From assembly GCA_033977485.1 (NCBI GenBank), contig CM066994.1, positions 28,594,637 to 28,658,636 of the forward strand: 64,000 nucleotides of DNA, read 5' to 3'. The notes under the pieces are model-generated. The model did no database searches and was not told where the DNA came from. It saw nothing but the letters and a program-made list of their open reading frames with translations. Below, piece after piece: positions 19,123 to 30,929 of the stretch (positions are counted from its first letter, which is position 1; each line of letters opens with the position of its first letter). The DNA comes from Hydrangea macrophylla (taxonomy: Eukaryota > Streptophyta > Magnoliopsida > Cornales > Hydrangeaceae). A program made the translations under genes and the position numbers.

Positions 19123-22100
19123 TCAAGCAAAGTATTTTTTGAGGCGATCGAGGTTAATTGGCTGTTTAAATTCAACCCCGTCCAGGTCCATGAGATAAGC
19201 CGCTCCTCCGGAAAGGAGGGTCTTAATGATGTACGGCCCGACCCAGTTGGGTTTGAATTTTCCTCTAGGGTCATAAACGGGCACTTTAAGTTCTTTGAGG
19301 ACCAGGTCACCCTCAGCAAGCTTCCTTGGGCGGACCTTTTTGTTGAAAGCACGAGCTATTCTCTTCTGGTACCCCCGAGTATGGTTCATCGCGGTCAGCC
19401 TCTTTTCATCGAGCAGCATCAATTCCTCATACCTTCCTTGTACCCATTCTGATTCTGTCACTTCACATTCTGTTAAGACTCTGAGGGAGGGTATTTCTAC
19501 CTCGACTGGAAGGACTGCCTCCATTCCGTAGACCAGTGAGTATGGCGTAGCACCCGTTGAAGTCCTTACTGACGTCCGATACCCCCATAAAGCAAATGGC
19601 AGCTTCTCATGCCAATCCTTATATGTATCTGTCGTCTTCCCCAGGATTGCTTTAACATTCTTATTCGCCGCCTCTACTGCTCCATTCGTCTGGGGCCTAT
19701 ACGGGGATGACTGGTGGCGAGTGATCTTATACTTTTCTAAGAGCGGGATAACTTCCCCCTGGAAATGACTGCCATGATCGGAGATAAACTCGTTCGGGAC
19801 TCCGTATCTGCAGATTATGTTCTTCTCAATGAAACTCACCACATCTTTGGCTTTCAAGGTCGCATACGAGGCTGCTTCTACCCATTTTGTAAAATAATCG
19901 ATCGCCACGATTATATACCGGTGCCCATTGGAAGCCTTTGGAATTATCTCACCGATGATATCAATCCCCCAAACGGAAAATGGCCAAGGGGTGGTCATGC
20001 TATAGAGCTGCGACGGTAGGGTGTGCATCAAATTTGCATGAATCTGACACTTATGACACCTTCTAACATATTCACAACAGTCTTTGTCCAAGGTCGTCCA
20101 ATAGTACCCTTGTCGAATGATCTTCTTCGCCAGCATGTGCCCGTTCATGTGGGGCCCGCATACTCCCTCATGTATCTCCTCCATCATTCTCTTAGCTTCC
20201 CTTCCATATAAACACTCCAAATTATACCCGGTGTAGGACTTCTTCCACAGTTTATCCGCGTAGATCACAAATTGAGCAGCAAATCGTCGTATCGCTTTCT
20301 TGTCCTTTTCTGAGGCTCCTTCGGGGTATTCTCCTTCTTTAATAAACTTCCACACGTCCACATACCAAGGCACTTCATCTTCTCTCTCTATGGCTGCGAT
20401 CATTTCGAATGACGGTTGATTCCTTACTTCTATGGACAGCGGGATCATGGCAATTTTGGAAGGGATTTGGATCATCGAGGCCAAGGTAGCCAAAGAGTCG
20501 GCTAGTTGATTTTCTTCACGAGGGAGGTAGTAAAAGGAAATCTTTCGGAATTGCGCTTTCAGGTTTTCCAAATAATCATGGTAAGGTCTCAATTTCTCAT
20601 GTTTTACCCTCCAATCTCCTCGGACCTGGGATATGATCAAGTTGGAATCTCCGAAGACATCAATCCGTCCGACTTTCAAAGCCAAGGCCGCTTCCATCCC
20701 AATTATGCAGGCTTCGTACTCCGCGGTATTGTTGGTTGAGTTGTATTTGAGTTTGACAGCTAATGGGGTAGGGGTCCCATCGGGTGCTATGAGAATGATT
20801 CCGACCCCGTAACCTAACTGGTTGGCTACTCCATCAAAGTACATTTTCCACAACTCTTCCTTAACCTCCATTATTCCTTCATCTGGGAACTTGAAGTCTC
20901 CCTTGTCCTCAGATTCTACAGCGAGGTTGGCTAAAAACTCGGCGACAACCCTTCCTTTTACGGACTTGGCGGTAACATATCTGATGTCGAACTCAGCCAG
21001 CATCATGGTCCAGCGGGAAATCCTACTGGTCAAGACAGGTTTTTCGAACAGGTATTTTAACGGGTCCATTCGGGATATCAGGATTACAGGGAAGGCTAGC
21101 ATATAGTGGCGGAGGCGACGGGTACACCAAACCAAGGCCCAACAGGCCTTCTCCAAGGGCGAATACTTTAACTCATATCCGACCATTCTCTTGCTTAAGT
21201 AGTAAATGGCCTTCTCCACATGCCCCTCTTCTCCTTCTTGGGCCAGCATACATCCCATTGAATCTTCGGATACAGAGAGATAAAGTAACAAGGGTCTCCC
21301 AGGCAAAGGTGGTGACAAGACGGGTGGGTTCTGGAGGTAGGTTTTGATTTTGTCGAAGGCTTGTTGACACGGGGTGTCCCAATCGAATCTCTCTCCCTTT
21401 CTGAGTAGCTTGAACAGCGGGTCGCAGGTCATGGTGAGCTTTGAGATGAAACGACTTATAAATTGTATTCTACCCAGGAACCCTCTCAGTTCTTTCTCAT
21501 TTTTCGGCGGGTTCATCTCGGTTAAGGCCTTTATCTTGGTGGGGTCTACCTCTATTCCCCTTTGGGTAATGAGAAATCCTAACAACTTGCCAGTAGTGAC
21601 TCCGAACGTGCATTTCTGCGGGTTCAGCCTCATCTTGAACTCTCTCAATCTCCCAAAGAACTTTCTCAAAGCCTCTAGGTGCCCTCCCCTCACCTTGGAT
21701 TTCACAATCATATCGTCCACATACACCTCTACCTCTTTGTGGATCATGTCGTGCAATAAAGTGGTGGCAGCCCTTTGATAGGTTGCGCCTGCGTTCTTGA
21801 GTCCGAATGGCATGACCCTATAGCAATATGTTCCCCACGGAGTGATGAAAGTGGTTTTCTCTCTATCCTCGGGGGCCATGAGGATTTGATTGTACCTGGA
21901 GAATCCATCCATGAAAGATAGAAGTTCATGTCCCGCAGTGTTATCGACCAACACGTCGATGTGGGGTAATGGGAAATCGTCTTTAGGGCTTGCTTTGTTC
22001 AAATCTCAAAAATCCACGCAAACCCTAACACGACCATCCTTCTTTGGGACAGGTACAATGTTGGCAATTCACTCGGGATACTCGGTGACCATCAAGAATC

Positions 22101-25100
22101 CAGCTCTTAATTGCTTTTCAACCTCCTCTTTCACTTTAAGTGCCCATTCTGGCCTCATTCGCCTCAATTTTTGTTTTATTGGTTTAGAATTGGGAAAGAG
22201 GGGGATGTGGTGTTGGACTATTTTTGGATCGATACCTGGCATATCATTGTAAGACCATGCAAAAACATCTTTGAATTCATTTAATAGACTGATTAGTTCT
22301 TTACTTTCTTTATTGCTAAGTGTAGAGCCGATGAAGACATTTTGAGGATTGTTCTCATTTCCAAGATTAATTGTTAGGGTGTCCTCAATGATTTTACATG
22401 CAGATTCTTTTTCTTTTTCAATTAGTTTTTGCAGTTCAATAGGTATTTCATGATCATCACATTCATCACATTCATTAAGCGCGTTCGAGTAGGCAGAATC
22501 AGTCATGCTTTCATTGATTTTCTTTGGAGTGATTACAACAGACATAGAAATTGAAAGACGCCTCATTTGGGCCACTACAGACTCTGGGTGTGGGGGGAAC
22601 CTATCACTAGACTCAAAAACCCACTCCTTCTTGTGCTCTCCTCCCAGGCCAGTAATAAAGAATTCTTCCGGACCTCCTATCTTGGTGATTTTCTCCATCT
22701 CTTCTTCCTCAGCCTTCCCTTCCTCACCTTCTTCACTTTCGGCGGCTTCCTCCACTATGCCCTCGACGTATTCACCTTTGGTCTTTCCGGGATCCTCCTT
22801 CATGACCTCTGCATTCCCTTCGCCTAACAGATCTTTCATGGCAGAACCGTCTAGCGTACCCACCCAGTCCTTGGCAGCAACAGATTTTTCAGGTGTTTGC
22901 AAGAATGGGTCTTTGTACCCAGAAAACTCATGGGAGAAGAAGATCTCGAACCCCGGCTTCATGCATTTGTCTTTTTGGTCCATCCATGGTTCTGGGAAAC
23001 CACAGAAGGGGAAATCCTCTCCTTCCTTCACAAAATACCCATTGAGAGTCTTTAAGTAAGGGTCTAGTGGCGCGTTGATGTCCTTCTTCTTTGCTCTCAG
23101 CTCCTTCTTCGCTGGCTGATACCCAAGACCGTGAGTGTGAGTTTGAGTAGGGATTCGTGGGGGCTCTGGCAGGCCCTGAAGATTCTTCCCCAACCCCAAT
23201 CGTGGAAAGAAACCCATTTTCTTCATGATTCAGGTGACGACTGGACTAGTATACTGATCAAAATGGGGTGGCAGGGACTCTCCCGACTTTCCTTCTTCTA
23301 TCACGCTGATGAACTCGAATCCTCCCATCTTCGCTTCTTCTTCTTGCAGCTGCAATTCTAGGACCGGTGCACTTGACGATGCTTCAGACGAACGAACCCA
23401 ACTGTCTCCGAGGATATCACAGACTTTGTTTTCCCAGACATACTTAACCTTTTGATGGATCGTCGATGGTATAGCGCCCAAACTGTCCAGCCAAGGTCTT
23501 CCCAGCAGCAGATTGAAAGAAGCGGGGATATCGATGATTTGGAACTCAGCTTCTTTGTCCATCGGCCCGATAGCGAGATTTAGAAAGATAATGCCCATGA
23601 CTGTTCTTTGGGTGTTGTCATATGCTCGGACCTTTTGTTGGGACGGCACAAAGGAAGATTCATCTAAGCCCATTCGCTTGGCTGTGCGGAGAGGACATAC
23701 ATTAAGAGCAGACCCGTTGTCAACGAGACAAGCGGGTACGGTGTTCCCCAAACATTCAACAGTGACGTACAAAGGCTTATTGAGCATGGGCCCTCCTGGC
23801 GGTAAGTCATTTGATGAGAAAGAAATAGCCGAAGTCGGAATTTTGCTAATCAGCCCTACGAGGTCTTCCGGGGTGGTGTTGATAGACACGTCAGATTGAT
23901 TAAGGGCGTCTAGGACCGCCTGCCTATGACGTTTGGAGGCAATCAGCAACCCCCAGACAGTGATGTTGGCCTGAGTCTTCTTCATTTGCTTTAGGACCCG
24001 ATCCTCTTCTTCTTCCTCATTCATTTTTCCTTTTCCTTTGTCTTGATCTTTTCCCGGATAATCTTCCTCTAGTTCGCTTGGTTTGAAGTGCCTGCCAGAC
24101 CGGGTCAAATGATCTATCTCCTCTTTTGCCCAAATGTCGTCGACTTCTGAAACGATCTTTGAGCCCTCTTTTGCCTCTTCGTCACTTTGATACCATAAGT
24201 CATCCTCCCCTACCTGGTTTACGTTTCGACCATTGCTTTCTTGAACCCACCAATCTGACTGTCTTGTTACTTCATTTTCCTATATCCCTGGCTGGCTTCC
24301 CATCATACAGATCCCCAGATTTTCCGGTGGTTGATAAAACTTCCTTGGTTCCCCAACTTTCGTGATTAGCTTGGATGGATCGAATGTCACTTCTTCTACT
24401 CCTAAGAAGTAAAGACCCCGCGGCGGCGGTACGGCACGATGGTTTGGCAGTGGATTCTTGGTGACATTGGGAGCCTTGACAGGTGGCTTGGATATCACTT
24501 TGTTGTCAATGAGGTCTTGTATGTCATGCCTTAACCTCATGCACCGATCGGTCGAGTGGCCCTTTTGTTGATGATATTTGTAGTAGAGGTCTCCTTTGAA
24601 GTATGGCGGGAGTGGACTCGGCGGGGGTCGAGGTTCCAGCTGACGGAGATGCCCTTTTGTTAACAGCCTATCGAGGGCAGTTGATAATGATACTCCCAAA
24701 TCTGAAAACTTCCTCATTGGCTTATCCTCCCCTCCTCTTGGATGACTTTTGGTGATATCGAATCTCTTCTCCGGCTCGCTAAGTGCATTGACATCGGTGG
24801 GGCCAGAGTGACCCCCCGAGTGCCCTCCATTTGATCCATAACTGGGCCTCCGATATCGGTTCTGTGGTTCTTCCTTCTTGATTGTACCTTCTTGAATTGC
24901 ATCTTCGATTCTTGTCCCCACATCGAACACCTCAGCAAAAGTATTGATTGACTGAAATCTCATCTTCTCCTGATAAACTGGCTGTAGATTTTTCATCAAC
25001 ATTCGGATCTGGTCCTTCTCGGACGGCCTTTGTACCATTTTCGCAGCTTTCCCTCTCCATCGGCTTAAGTACTCGGCAAATGATTCTTTGTTCCCCTGCC

Positions 25101-25761
25101 TGGTTGTTTCCAAATCTCGGACAGTAACATCCAAGTCCTGATTGTATTCGTACTGTGCCACAAATGCCTTAATCATTTCTTCCCATACTCTGGTTTTGCT
25201 TGGTTCGAGAGTAAGGTACCACGACAGAGCAGCTCCTGTTAAGGTTTGTTGAAACAGGACAGCCATCATGGTAGTGCTCAGTCCACTAGGCTGAAAAGCT
25301 CCTATGCACATTCGGACATGACTGCGGGGATTGCCTGTGCCATCAAACTTATCGAAAACTGGCATTTTGAAACCAGCCGGCAGCATTTCGTGGACTCCGT
25401 CATACAATCCTTCCAGTTCCATCAGATAGGTATCCACTCCCTGAGCCTTGCGCATTACCCTTTCCAACTTTTCTATCTTCTCGGTCAGTAGCTTCTCCTT
25501 CTCATCTTTCTCTCTGTCCCTGTTGGCTCTTAGTGCATCGTTCCAATGTGCCTCTTGATCGTCGAACCAATCTCCGTCTCCTCCTCCCAAAGGCGGGTCT
25601 ATAATGGGTGGAATTACATGCGGCGGTGGTTGGCGATTTAGCTCCTCTATCATTCCCATCATGCGGTTCATGTTCTCGGCCTGTCTCCTCATTTGTTCCG
25701 CTTGCTGTTCGACTAGTACCCTTAATCCGGTCATTTCTTCGTTGTTTCTTTCTTCGGCCAT
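19123..25761 (-). pseudogene. Tat gag-pro-RT-RNaseH-aRNH-integrase polyprotein, four nonsense codons
   Basis: One continuous frame of about 2,212 codons. The start is ATG at 25761 (MAEERNNEEM). The gag core lies near 24900-25350 (FQQTLTGAALSWY, GNKESFAEYLSRW). A knuckle-like YKYHQQKGHSTDRC near 24560 has Tyr where Cys is usual. Protease has VDNGSALNVC (about 23720). RT has VYVDDMIVKSK (about 21720). The first RNase H is near 20990-21330. A second RNase H-like domain (YFDGVA, NTAEYEACIIGMEAAL) lies near 20500-20860 and is a Tat hallmark. Integrase has WGIDIIGE, ISDHGSHF and a PQTNGAVEAANK block. Stops at 24280-24282 (TAG), 23230-23232, 22069-22071 and 22006-22008 (TGA) break it; no frameshift was seen. 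The gag/pro TAG could be a natural readthrough stop, but the others fall in conserved sequence. Confidence 0.9.
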
Positions 25762-26925
25762 GTCAGCGTATCCTCTTCTCACTAACCTTGCCGTAGGATC
25801 TCTAAACCACCCTTGGTTTGCTATTTTTGCTCCTACAATAAATTTTGAAAATTTCTTTTTAGAAAAACCTTTTTACCTTTATTTTAGCAAAAACTTTTAT
25901 TTTGTATGTCATGCGGATGCAATGCATGTGTGTGTGTGTGTGCCTACTCTATATGCCAAAGAAAAAGAAAATCCTAGTCCTAACACATAAGCACATAAGC
26001 ACATAAAATCCTTACCCATGCCAAGTACGACGATTTCTCCATTCATTGCGACCCTCTTTACCCTTCAATGTTTGGAAATTTTGGGGTTTTCGAAATTCAT
26101 TTTGAAAAACATTTCTGATGAAATCCTTAGAAAACAATTTTTCAAGAATTTTGGATCACGCTTTTCAAAAAGCGATTGGGTTGAAACTCCTATTTTGAAA
26201 AGTGTCTTAGCTGATGAATAACCTTGGTTTGGCTCTGAAGTTTTAATAAAAAAAAATGAACTGCCAATTCTTTTAGAAAAGCGATTGAAAACTTTGGAAT
26301 AAAGATGGCAAAATATGTTTGCTTTTAAAGATGGATTTAAAATTCTTTGGGCAGAAGGATCACATGATCGGATTATCACCGTACTTTTCATGAATTTGGA
26401 TACATACAAGGCCAATGATGCTTAGCTAAACATGATATAAGAAATATAATCTCATAATCAAGGTTTGGCATGTTCCCCAAATGTCGTGGAACATGAGGAG
26501 AAATTGCTAAAAGGTGATTAAAAGATTATACGTCTTTCATCAAGCAAGTATCGTCATCATCTCAAGTAATCCCTTCCGGGCATACAAAACTTCCTAGCAT
26601 ATAATCCTAATCAAGAGTTGATTTCCTATGATTGAAAGGTTCTACGGAAGCTACTATGCAAAAGCTGGGTTTTGGTCAAATAAGGGACCCTTGACACACA
26701 TCCGATAGGACGCTTCATATACCAAATCATGGTACGAGATCAAGGGTGATCACACAGCCCCATGATGACTTGACCGACCGGGTTGCCCCGAGCCTCCAAG
26801 GTCATAGTTCCGTGCAATCGACTGGCTGGACATGCAAGTGAAATGCAACAGGCACACAAAGATTGATTAATTTGATTAAAAGGATGTTTTCAAGTCTAAT
26901 CCTCAAGCGAACCCAAAATCAGAAT
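25762..26925 (-). other. 5' leader of the Tat element
   Basis: Untranslated region between the primer site and gag (about 1.2 kb). No extra sense ORF is present, unlike Ogre elements, which carry one upstream of gag. A TG microsatellite lies at about 25926-25941. Confidence 0.6.
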
Positions 26926-26976
26926 TCTGGTCTGCGAAACCAGAGATTCTGGGTTCGATCCCCAGCAGAGTCGCCA
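26926..26976 (+). other. Primer binding site extended into a tRNA 3' half
   Basis: The 18-nt primer site is 26959-26976 (minus strand begins TGGCGACTCTGC), separated from the LTR by three bases. Plus-strand similarity to a tRNA continues far beyond it. There is an anticodon arm with a perfect 6-bp stem (26926-26931 with 26939-26944) around the 7-nt loop CTGCGAA. A short variable region follows, then a T arm CTGGG-TTCGATC-CCCAG (26949-26965), the acceptor 3' strand and CCA. The anticodon position reads GCG (Arg codon CGC), consistent with the tRNA-Arg priming known for Tat/Ogre elements. No 5' half is present, so this is not a tRNA gene. Confidence 0.8.
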
Positions 26977-29242
26977 GATTGTGGATATCGCAGGTTGACT
27001 TACCCACAGCTTTTCAAAAATCTATTTCTAAAACAAAATGAGTCGCCACTTAATTTTTAAAAGGAAAATTAAGAAACCATTTTGAAAGGAAACTGATCGT
27101 TTGCGAAACCAAAGATTAACTAGGTCCGGGGATTATGGAATGAGAGAGGAAGGAGCCCGTCGGACTAAAACACCCTCTCTCATCCTATCTTGCGATAGGC
27201 CTCTACTCAACATCCTTTTAATCAAATTTATTAATCTAAGCATGCCCTCAACTAATACATATATACATATACATCACAAAAGCATGTCCAAAGGGTGTAA
27301 AATTGCAATTGGCAAAATATCATTCAAAAGCCACGTAATTCAGGTAACAAGCGATATGATATGCAATAGAGAACAAGTGAACTTACCCGAGATCCAGCAG
27401 CGATAATAAACATGCAATGCATGCGAATAAAAGAAAATCCTAAAAGAGTCTCTAATCATATATACACATAAGGCAAAACCTAATTCTAAGGTGTCGCGCA
27501 TTAAGTCGAAATATCAATAAAAACAAGAAATTAAGATAAACTAAAGAGGAGTTCTAGAAATCGTACCTTAATAGCGCTACAAAACAAAGGGTTAGTCCAC
27601 ATGATATGCAAAACACAATGTTAAAAAAAATGACTATCCTAAATTTCTAGCTTACATCTATCTAATGTAATTAAATCCAAAGCAAATAAGTCTTAATTAC
27701 AAATGTCGAATCATATAGATGAATATGTACACGGACAAGGATAAACTATGAAATACTTTTAAACTTTTGAATTCGAGCTCAACTAATCATTATTAAAGCA
27801 TGGTTTAAGCCCTAGATCATAGAAAAGTCATTTAGACCCTTATTTACAAAGTAAGTCAAATGTGTCATAAAACTCTGAAAATTGCAGAGAGCAGACCAGA
27901 ACTTAAAAGAAATAAAAAGCATATCTCCCATGGTTTGATCTTGATGATTTTTGGACTCAATATGCCTCTGTGAGTCTAGTTTTCAAATCAAAAAGAAAAA
28001 TCAAAGTTCCAACGGTCGGATCTCCGGGAATATGAAAAATACTAGACATCACTCAGCACTTTGCAACCTTCTGTCCAGAATTCTTGCACGATTTATTAAA
28101 AATAGCAAAAAAATCCGAATTGCTTTGTTCTTTTTAGGATGACTTCCTAACACATTAATCTTCATAGAAAAAATTATTTGGGGTCACAAACACTTTATTA
28201 GAATTCTGATTTAATTGTTTCAAAAGAGTGTCACTGTTTTGAAACTATTCTGAAATTCTGGACAGATTGTATTTGTGTCACAAAACTCATGATCAAACCA
28301 TGCTAAACGTGAAACCATCTTAAAACAACAATTACAGCGGTAGAATATTGTGTTATTGACACTTTCCCGTTGGTTTCATTTGATTTCAACGGTTAGATTT
28401 CGAACTAAAAATCTTTGATCAAAAACAGTTTGTGGATTCACTGTTTTTACTTTGCTAGTTCAATTTTTATTTGGTAACTCCAACTATTAAACCATGAAGT
28501 TGAGTTGAACCAAACCACTTCTCTTACCATTTGATGGCCATTAGAGACTATAAACCTTTACTCTTCATAGATTTCAAATGAAATATGGATAGACTTCATG
28601 AAATCTATAAGACAAGGAGTCTAGACCATGGAGATGGGTTTAGACTCAAAACTACCTTCTCCTACCATTTGATGATCATTGGAGAGGGAAACATGACTAT
28701 GACCCATGAGTCCTAAAGGAATATAGAAGGGATTCCTCAAGGCATCAAACTTAGAAGACCCAACTCATGAGTATGGACTTGGATCCTCTTATGAAGTGGT
28801 GATCAAACTTTGACTCCTATGTGAGGCACAAGCCTACATGGGGTTCAAAAGATCATGCTCAAGAGATCAAAAGAGATATTGAGGATCTCCAAGACCTTCA
28901 AGAGAAGAATGTAAACAAGAAAGTGGAAGAAAGTAATATGGGAACAAAAGAAACTCCTAAATTTACTTGACAAACAAAGAAAATAGTGAAAGATTATAGG
29001 ATTAGAGATTTTAGGAGAAGAAAGAAAAAGCCAATAATCTATGGTTAGAGGATCACCTCCAAATTATCCTCAAAGTTTTCTTTTCTTTGAAGATCTTCCA
29101 AGCTCTTCTCTCTAATTCTCTAAACACTCTCTTTTCTCTCTAAAAAAATGTTGGTGTAATGGAAGTATTTTTTGTATATGACCTCTCTCCCAATGTGTTT
29201 CTTGGTGTTCTTCTTGGTCTCCCTCTTTTAGGAAGATCCCTT

Positions 29243-29254
29243 CTCTTTTATAAG
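29243..29254 (-). promoter_or_regulatory. LTR TATA box
   Basis: On the minus strand this reads CTTATAAAAGAG, a good plant TATA box in U3. It would start the genomic RNA near 29215. The palindrome cluster lies about 110 bp upstream in element sense. Confidence 0.6.
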
Positions 29255-29362
29255 CAAAATTACCAGGTATTTTTGGTGAATTTCGGAGAAAAAAACAGAT
29301 GTAATTCCCTCATTAGTTGGTACAATGTGTACTTTCTGAAATTATGCAGACTGCTGTCCAGC

Positions 29363-29655
29363 GCGGCAGTCCAGATACTGACGCGGCATTCATCAAATGC
29401 CGTTGCGGCACTTCATGACTGCCGTGCGGCATTCACCAAATGCCGCGGCAGTTAATGGATTGCCGCATTTTTGTCAGTCTTACTTTATCAGTTTTTGTTC
29501 TTATTCGCATGCGCATACGTATTGCCCTGCAAAATACAGACTTTAAAAGCGAACGGCAGTCAGAAATCTGTGGCGGCACTCGGTGAATGCCGTGCGGCAC
29601 TCTCTGACTGCCGTGCGGCATTCAGTGAGTGCCGCGGAAGTCCGCCGTGTGTCGT
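29363..29655. promoter_or_regulatory. GCGGCA palindrome cluster in the right LTR
   Basis: Three units at 29573-29593, 29594-29614 and 29615-29635 abut exactly with a 21-bp period. Each has arms RCGGCANTC/GANTGCCGY and a three-base centre (GGT, TCT, AGT). A second group at 29363-29466 is less regular. In element sense both lie upstream of the TATA motif. Confidence 0.65.
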
Positions 29656-29916
29656 TCGTAGCTGAGATTCCCCTTTTAGGTCTTTTCTCTTTTTGAAACA
29701 AATTATTTTTGAATATCTTTTCCAAAAGTTGTGTTTTATATCTGAATTCTCCTAAATACCTGGTATTTCCCTCTTTCTGTGAAATTTTATCGCGTTTTAG
29801 AGAACTTTCTGAAGAGCTTGGAATGCTTCAATTTTTCGGTCCTTGTCATCATCGGATATGGAGGTGACACTCTCCTAAATTCGACGGTCGGTCAAAATTG
29901 GGGTGTCTACAGGTAT

Positions 29917-30924
29917 GGTGTAGAGAACAAAACAAAGAATGCAATCACATGGCGGAACCAAAAAAAAAAAAGTGAAAAATTCTGATAAATATGATGCTTC
30001 ACTTTGTAGTACATTACATAATCTTATCATCCATTTCATCAGAAATGTCCATCTCACAAATGCAGAACAAACCCACATCCAATGATCAAGATGGAAGCAT
30101 AAAGAGAAGTCCGAGATACCAGAGAATAAAAGGGATTGAAGAAACTAATTTTGCAGAGAAAATTGAATTCTAAATAATCAAGTTCTTCTACAATTGTAAT
30201 CAACATAATAAAATTGCATACAACAGAATTAACTTATTACATAAAAATTGACCAGAATTGAACTCAAGGCAATTTGAATTAATTTGCATTGAGACAAAAG
30301 GAAAATAGATAAAGAAAGAAAAGCAAGGAAAATAAGACATTCTGTAACTGCAACAGTACGACTTCAAAAGCAGTGCTGACCCAAACTTTCAGAAATCTGT
30401 GAACATATATCATAATAATTTAATTGTGTATAATATAGGAGAATAACTCTTAACAACAAATATAGAACAACATAACAGAGAGGAGATAAAGGAATTTGGT
30501 GAGGAAATTATGGTAAAGGCCAAATTAATATTGGTTCCCAAGGACTTAAATCAAAAGATCTTGCAATCTTTGGTGAAAAAGAAATTCATACAAGAGAATT
30601 CCTACCACAACTCCTACACAAGTCATTTTTTTGGTTTGAGAAGTTCTTCTAGGCTTCCAAATACCCAACCCATCGATCATGAAAGGATTAAATTATTTTG
30701 ACCTACCATAGCACTGCACCAAGTTTGTATAAATATGATAAATGAAAAAAAGATTCATGTACATGTACATGTACAATTACAAGTTTAGATTCACATGTAG
30801 ACATAAAAGATGGTTCATGTTTATTAATATCTTTTGATGTTTTCTTCTTCTTCACCACCATTAAAAAATAAAAATAAAAACTAAAAAAAAGGTATGGAAA
30901 TGAAGAATCACCCTGCATTGAAGT
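29917..30924. other. Intergenic sequence between the Tat element and the solo LTR
   Basis: A-rich non-coding DNA without a recognisable gene. This is the original right flank of the Tat insertion. Apart from short A runs I see no repeat structure. Confidence 0.5.
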
Positions 30925-30929
30925 ATCCC

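Larger units (their letters stand above)
9079..29911 (-). mobile_element. 20.8 kb Tat-lineage Ty3/gypsy LTR retrotransposon with antisense cargo
   Basis: The element runs right to left: 5' LTR 26980-29911, primer site 26959-26976, gag-pro-RT-RNaseH-INT from 25761 to 19123, antisense cargo genes 13.7-18.5 kb, tandem repeats 12.46-13.44 kb, polypurine tract 12033-12047, and 3' LTR 9079-12032. Flanking GGTAT duplications confirm one insertion. The Tat assignment rests on the order RT-RNaseH-INT with a second RNase H-like domain after the first, on the giant size, and on extra ORFs and a variable tandem-repeat 3' region, all known for this lineage. The LTRs differ by about 15 substitutions by eye plus one 22-bp unit, so the insertion is young. 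Gag-pol is nevertheless broken by four stops, so movement would need help in trans. Confidence 0.93.
26980..29911 (-). repeat. 5' LTR of Tat element (right copy, 2,932 bp)
   Basis: Termini TGTGGATATC and GTGTCTACA, followed by the GGTAT duplication. In element sense U3 begins at 29911. Palindrome clusters lie at 29363-29466 and 29554-29655, followed by a TATA motif at 29243-29254. It differs from the left LTR by about 15 substitutions by eye and one missing 22-bp unit. Confidence 0.95.

Noticed and set aside
24280..24282. Programmed stop readthrough between gag and protease
   Set aside because: Possible, but the other three stops in the same frame fall inside conserved domains, so simple mutation explains all four. 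Not claimed.
25926..25941. Z-DNA-like TG run as a regulatory feature
   Set aside because: A short microsatellite with no other supporting signal.
26926..26976. A tRNA gene
   Set aside because: Only the anticodon arm, T arm and acceptor 3' strand with encoded CCA are present; no D arm or 5' strand. It sits exactly where the primer binding site must be.
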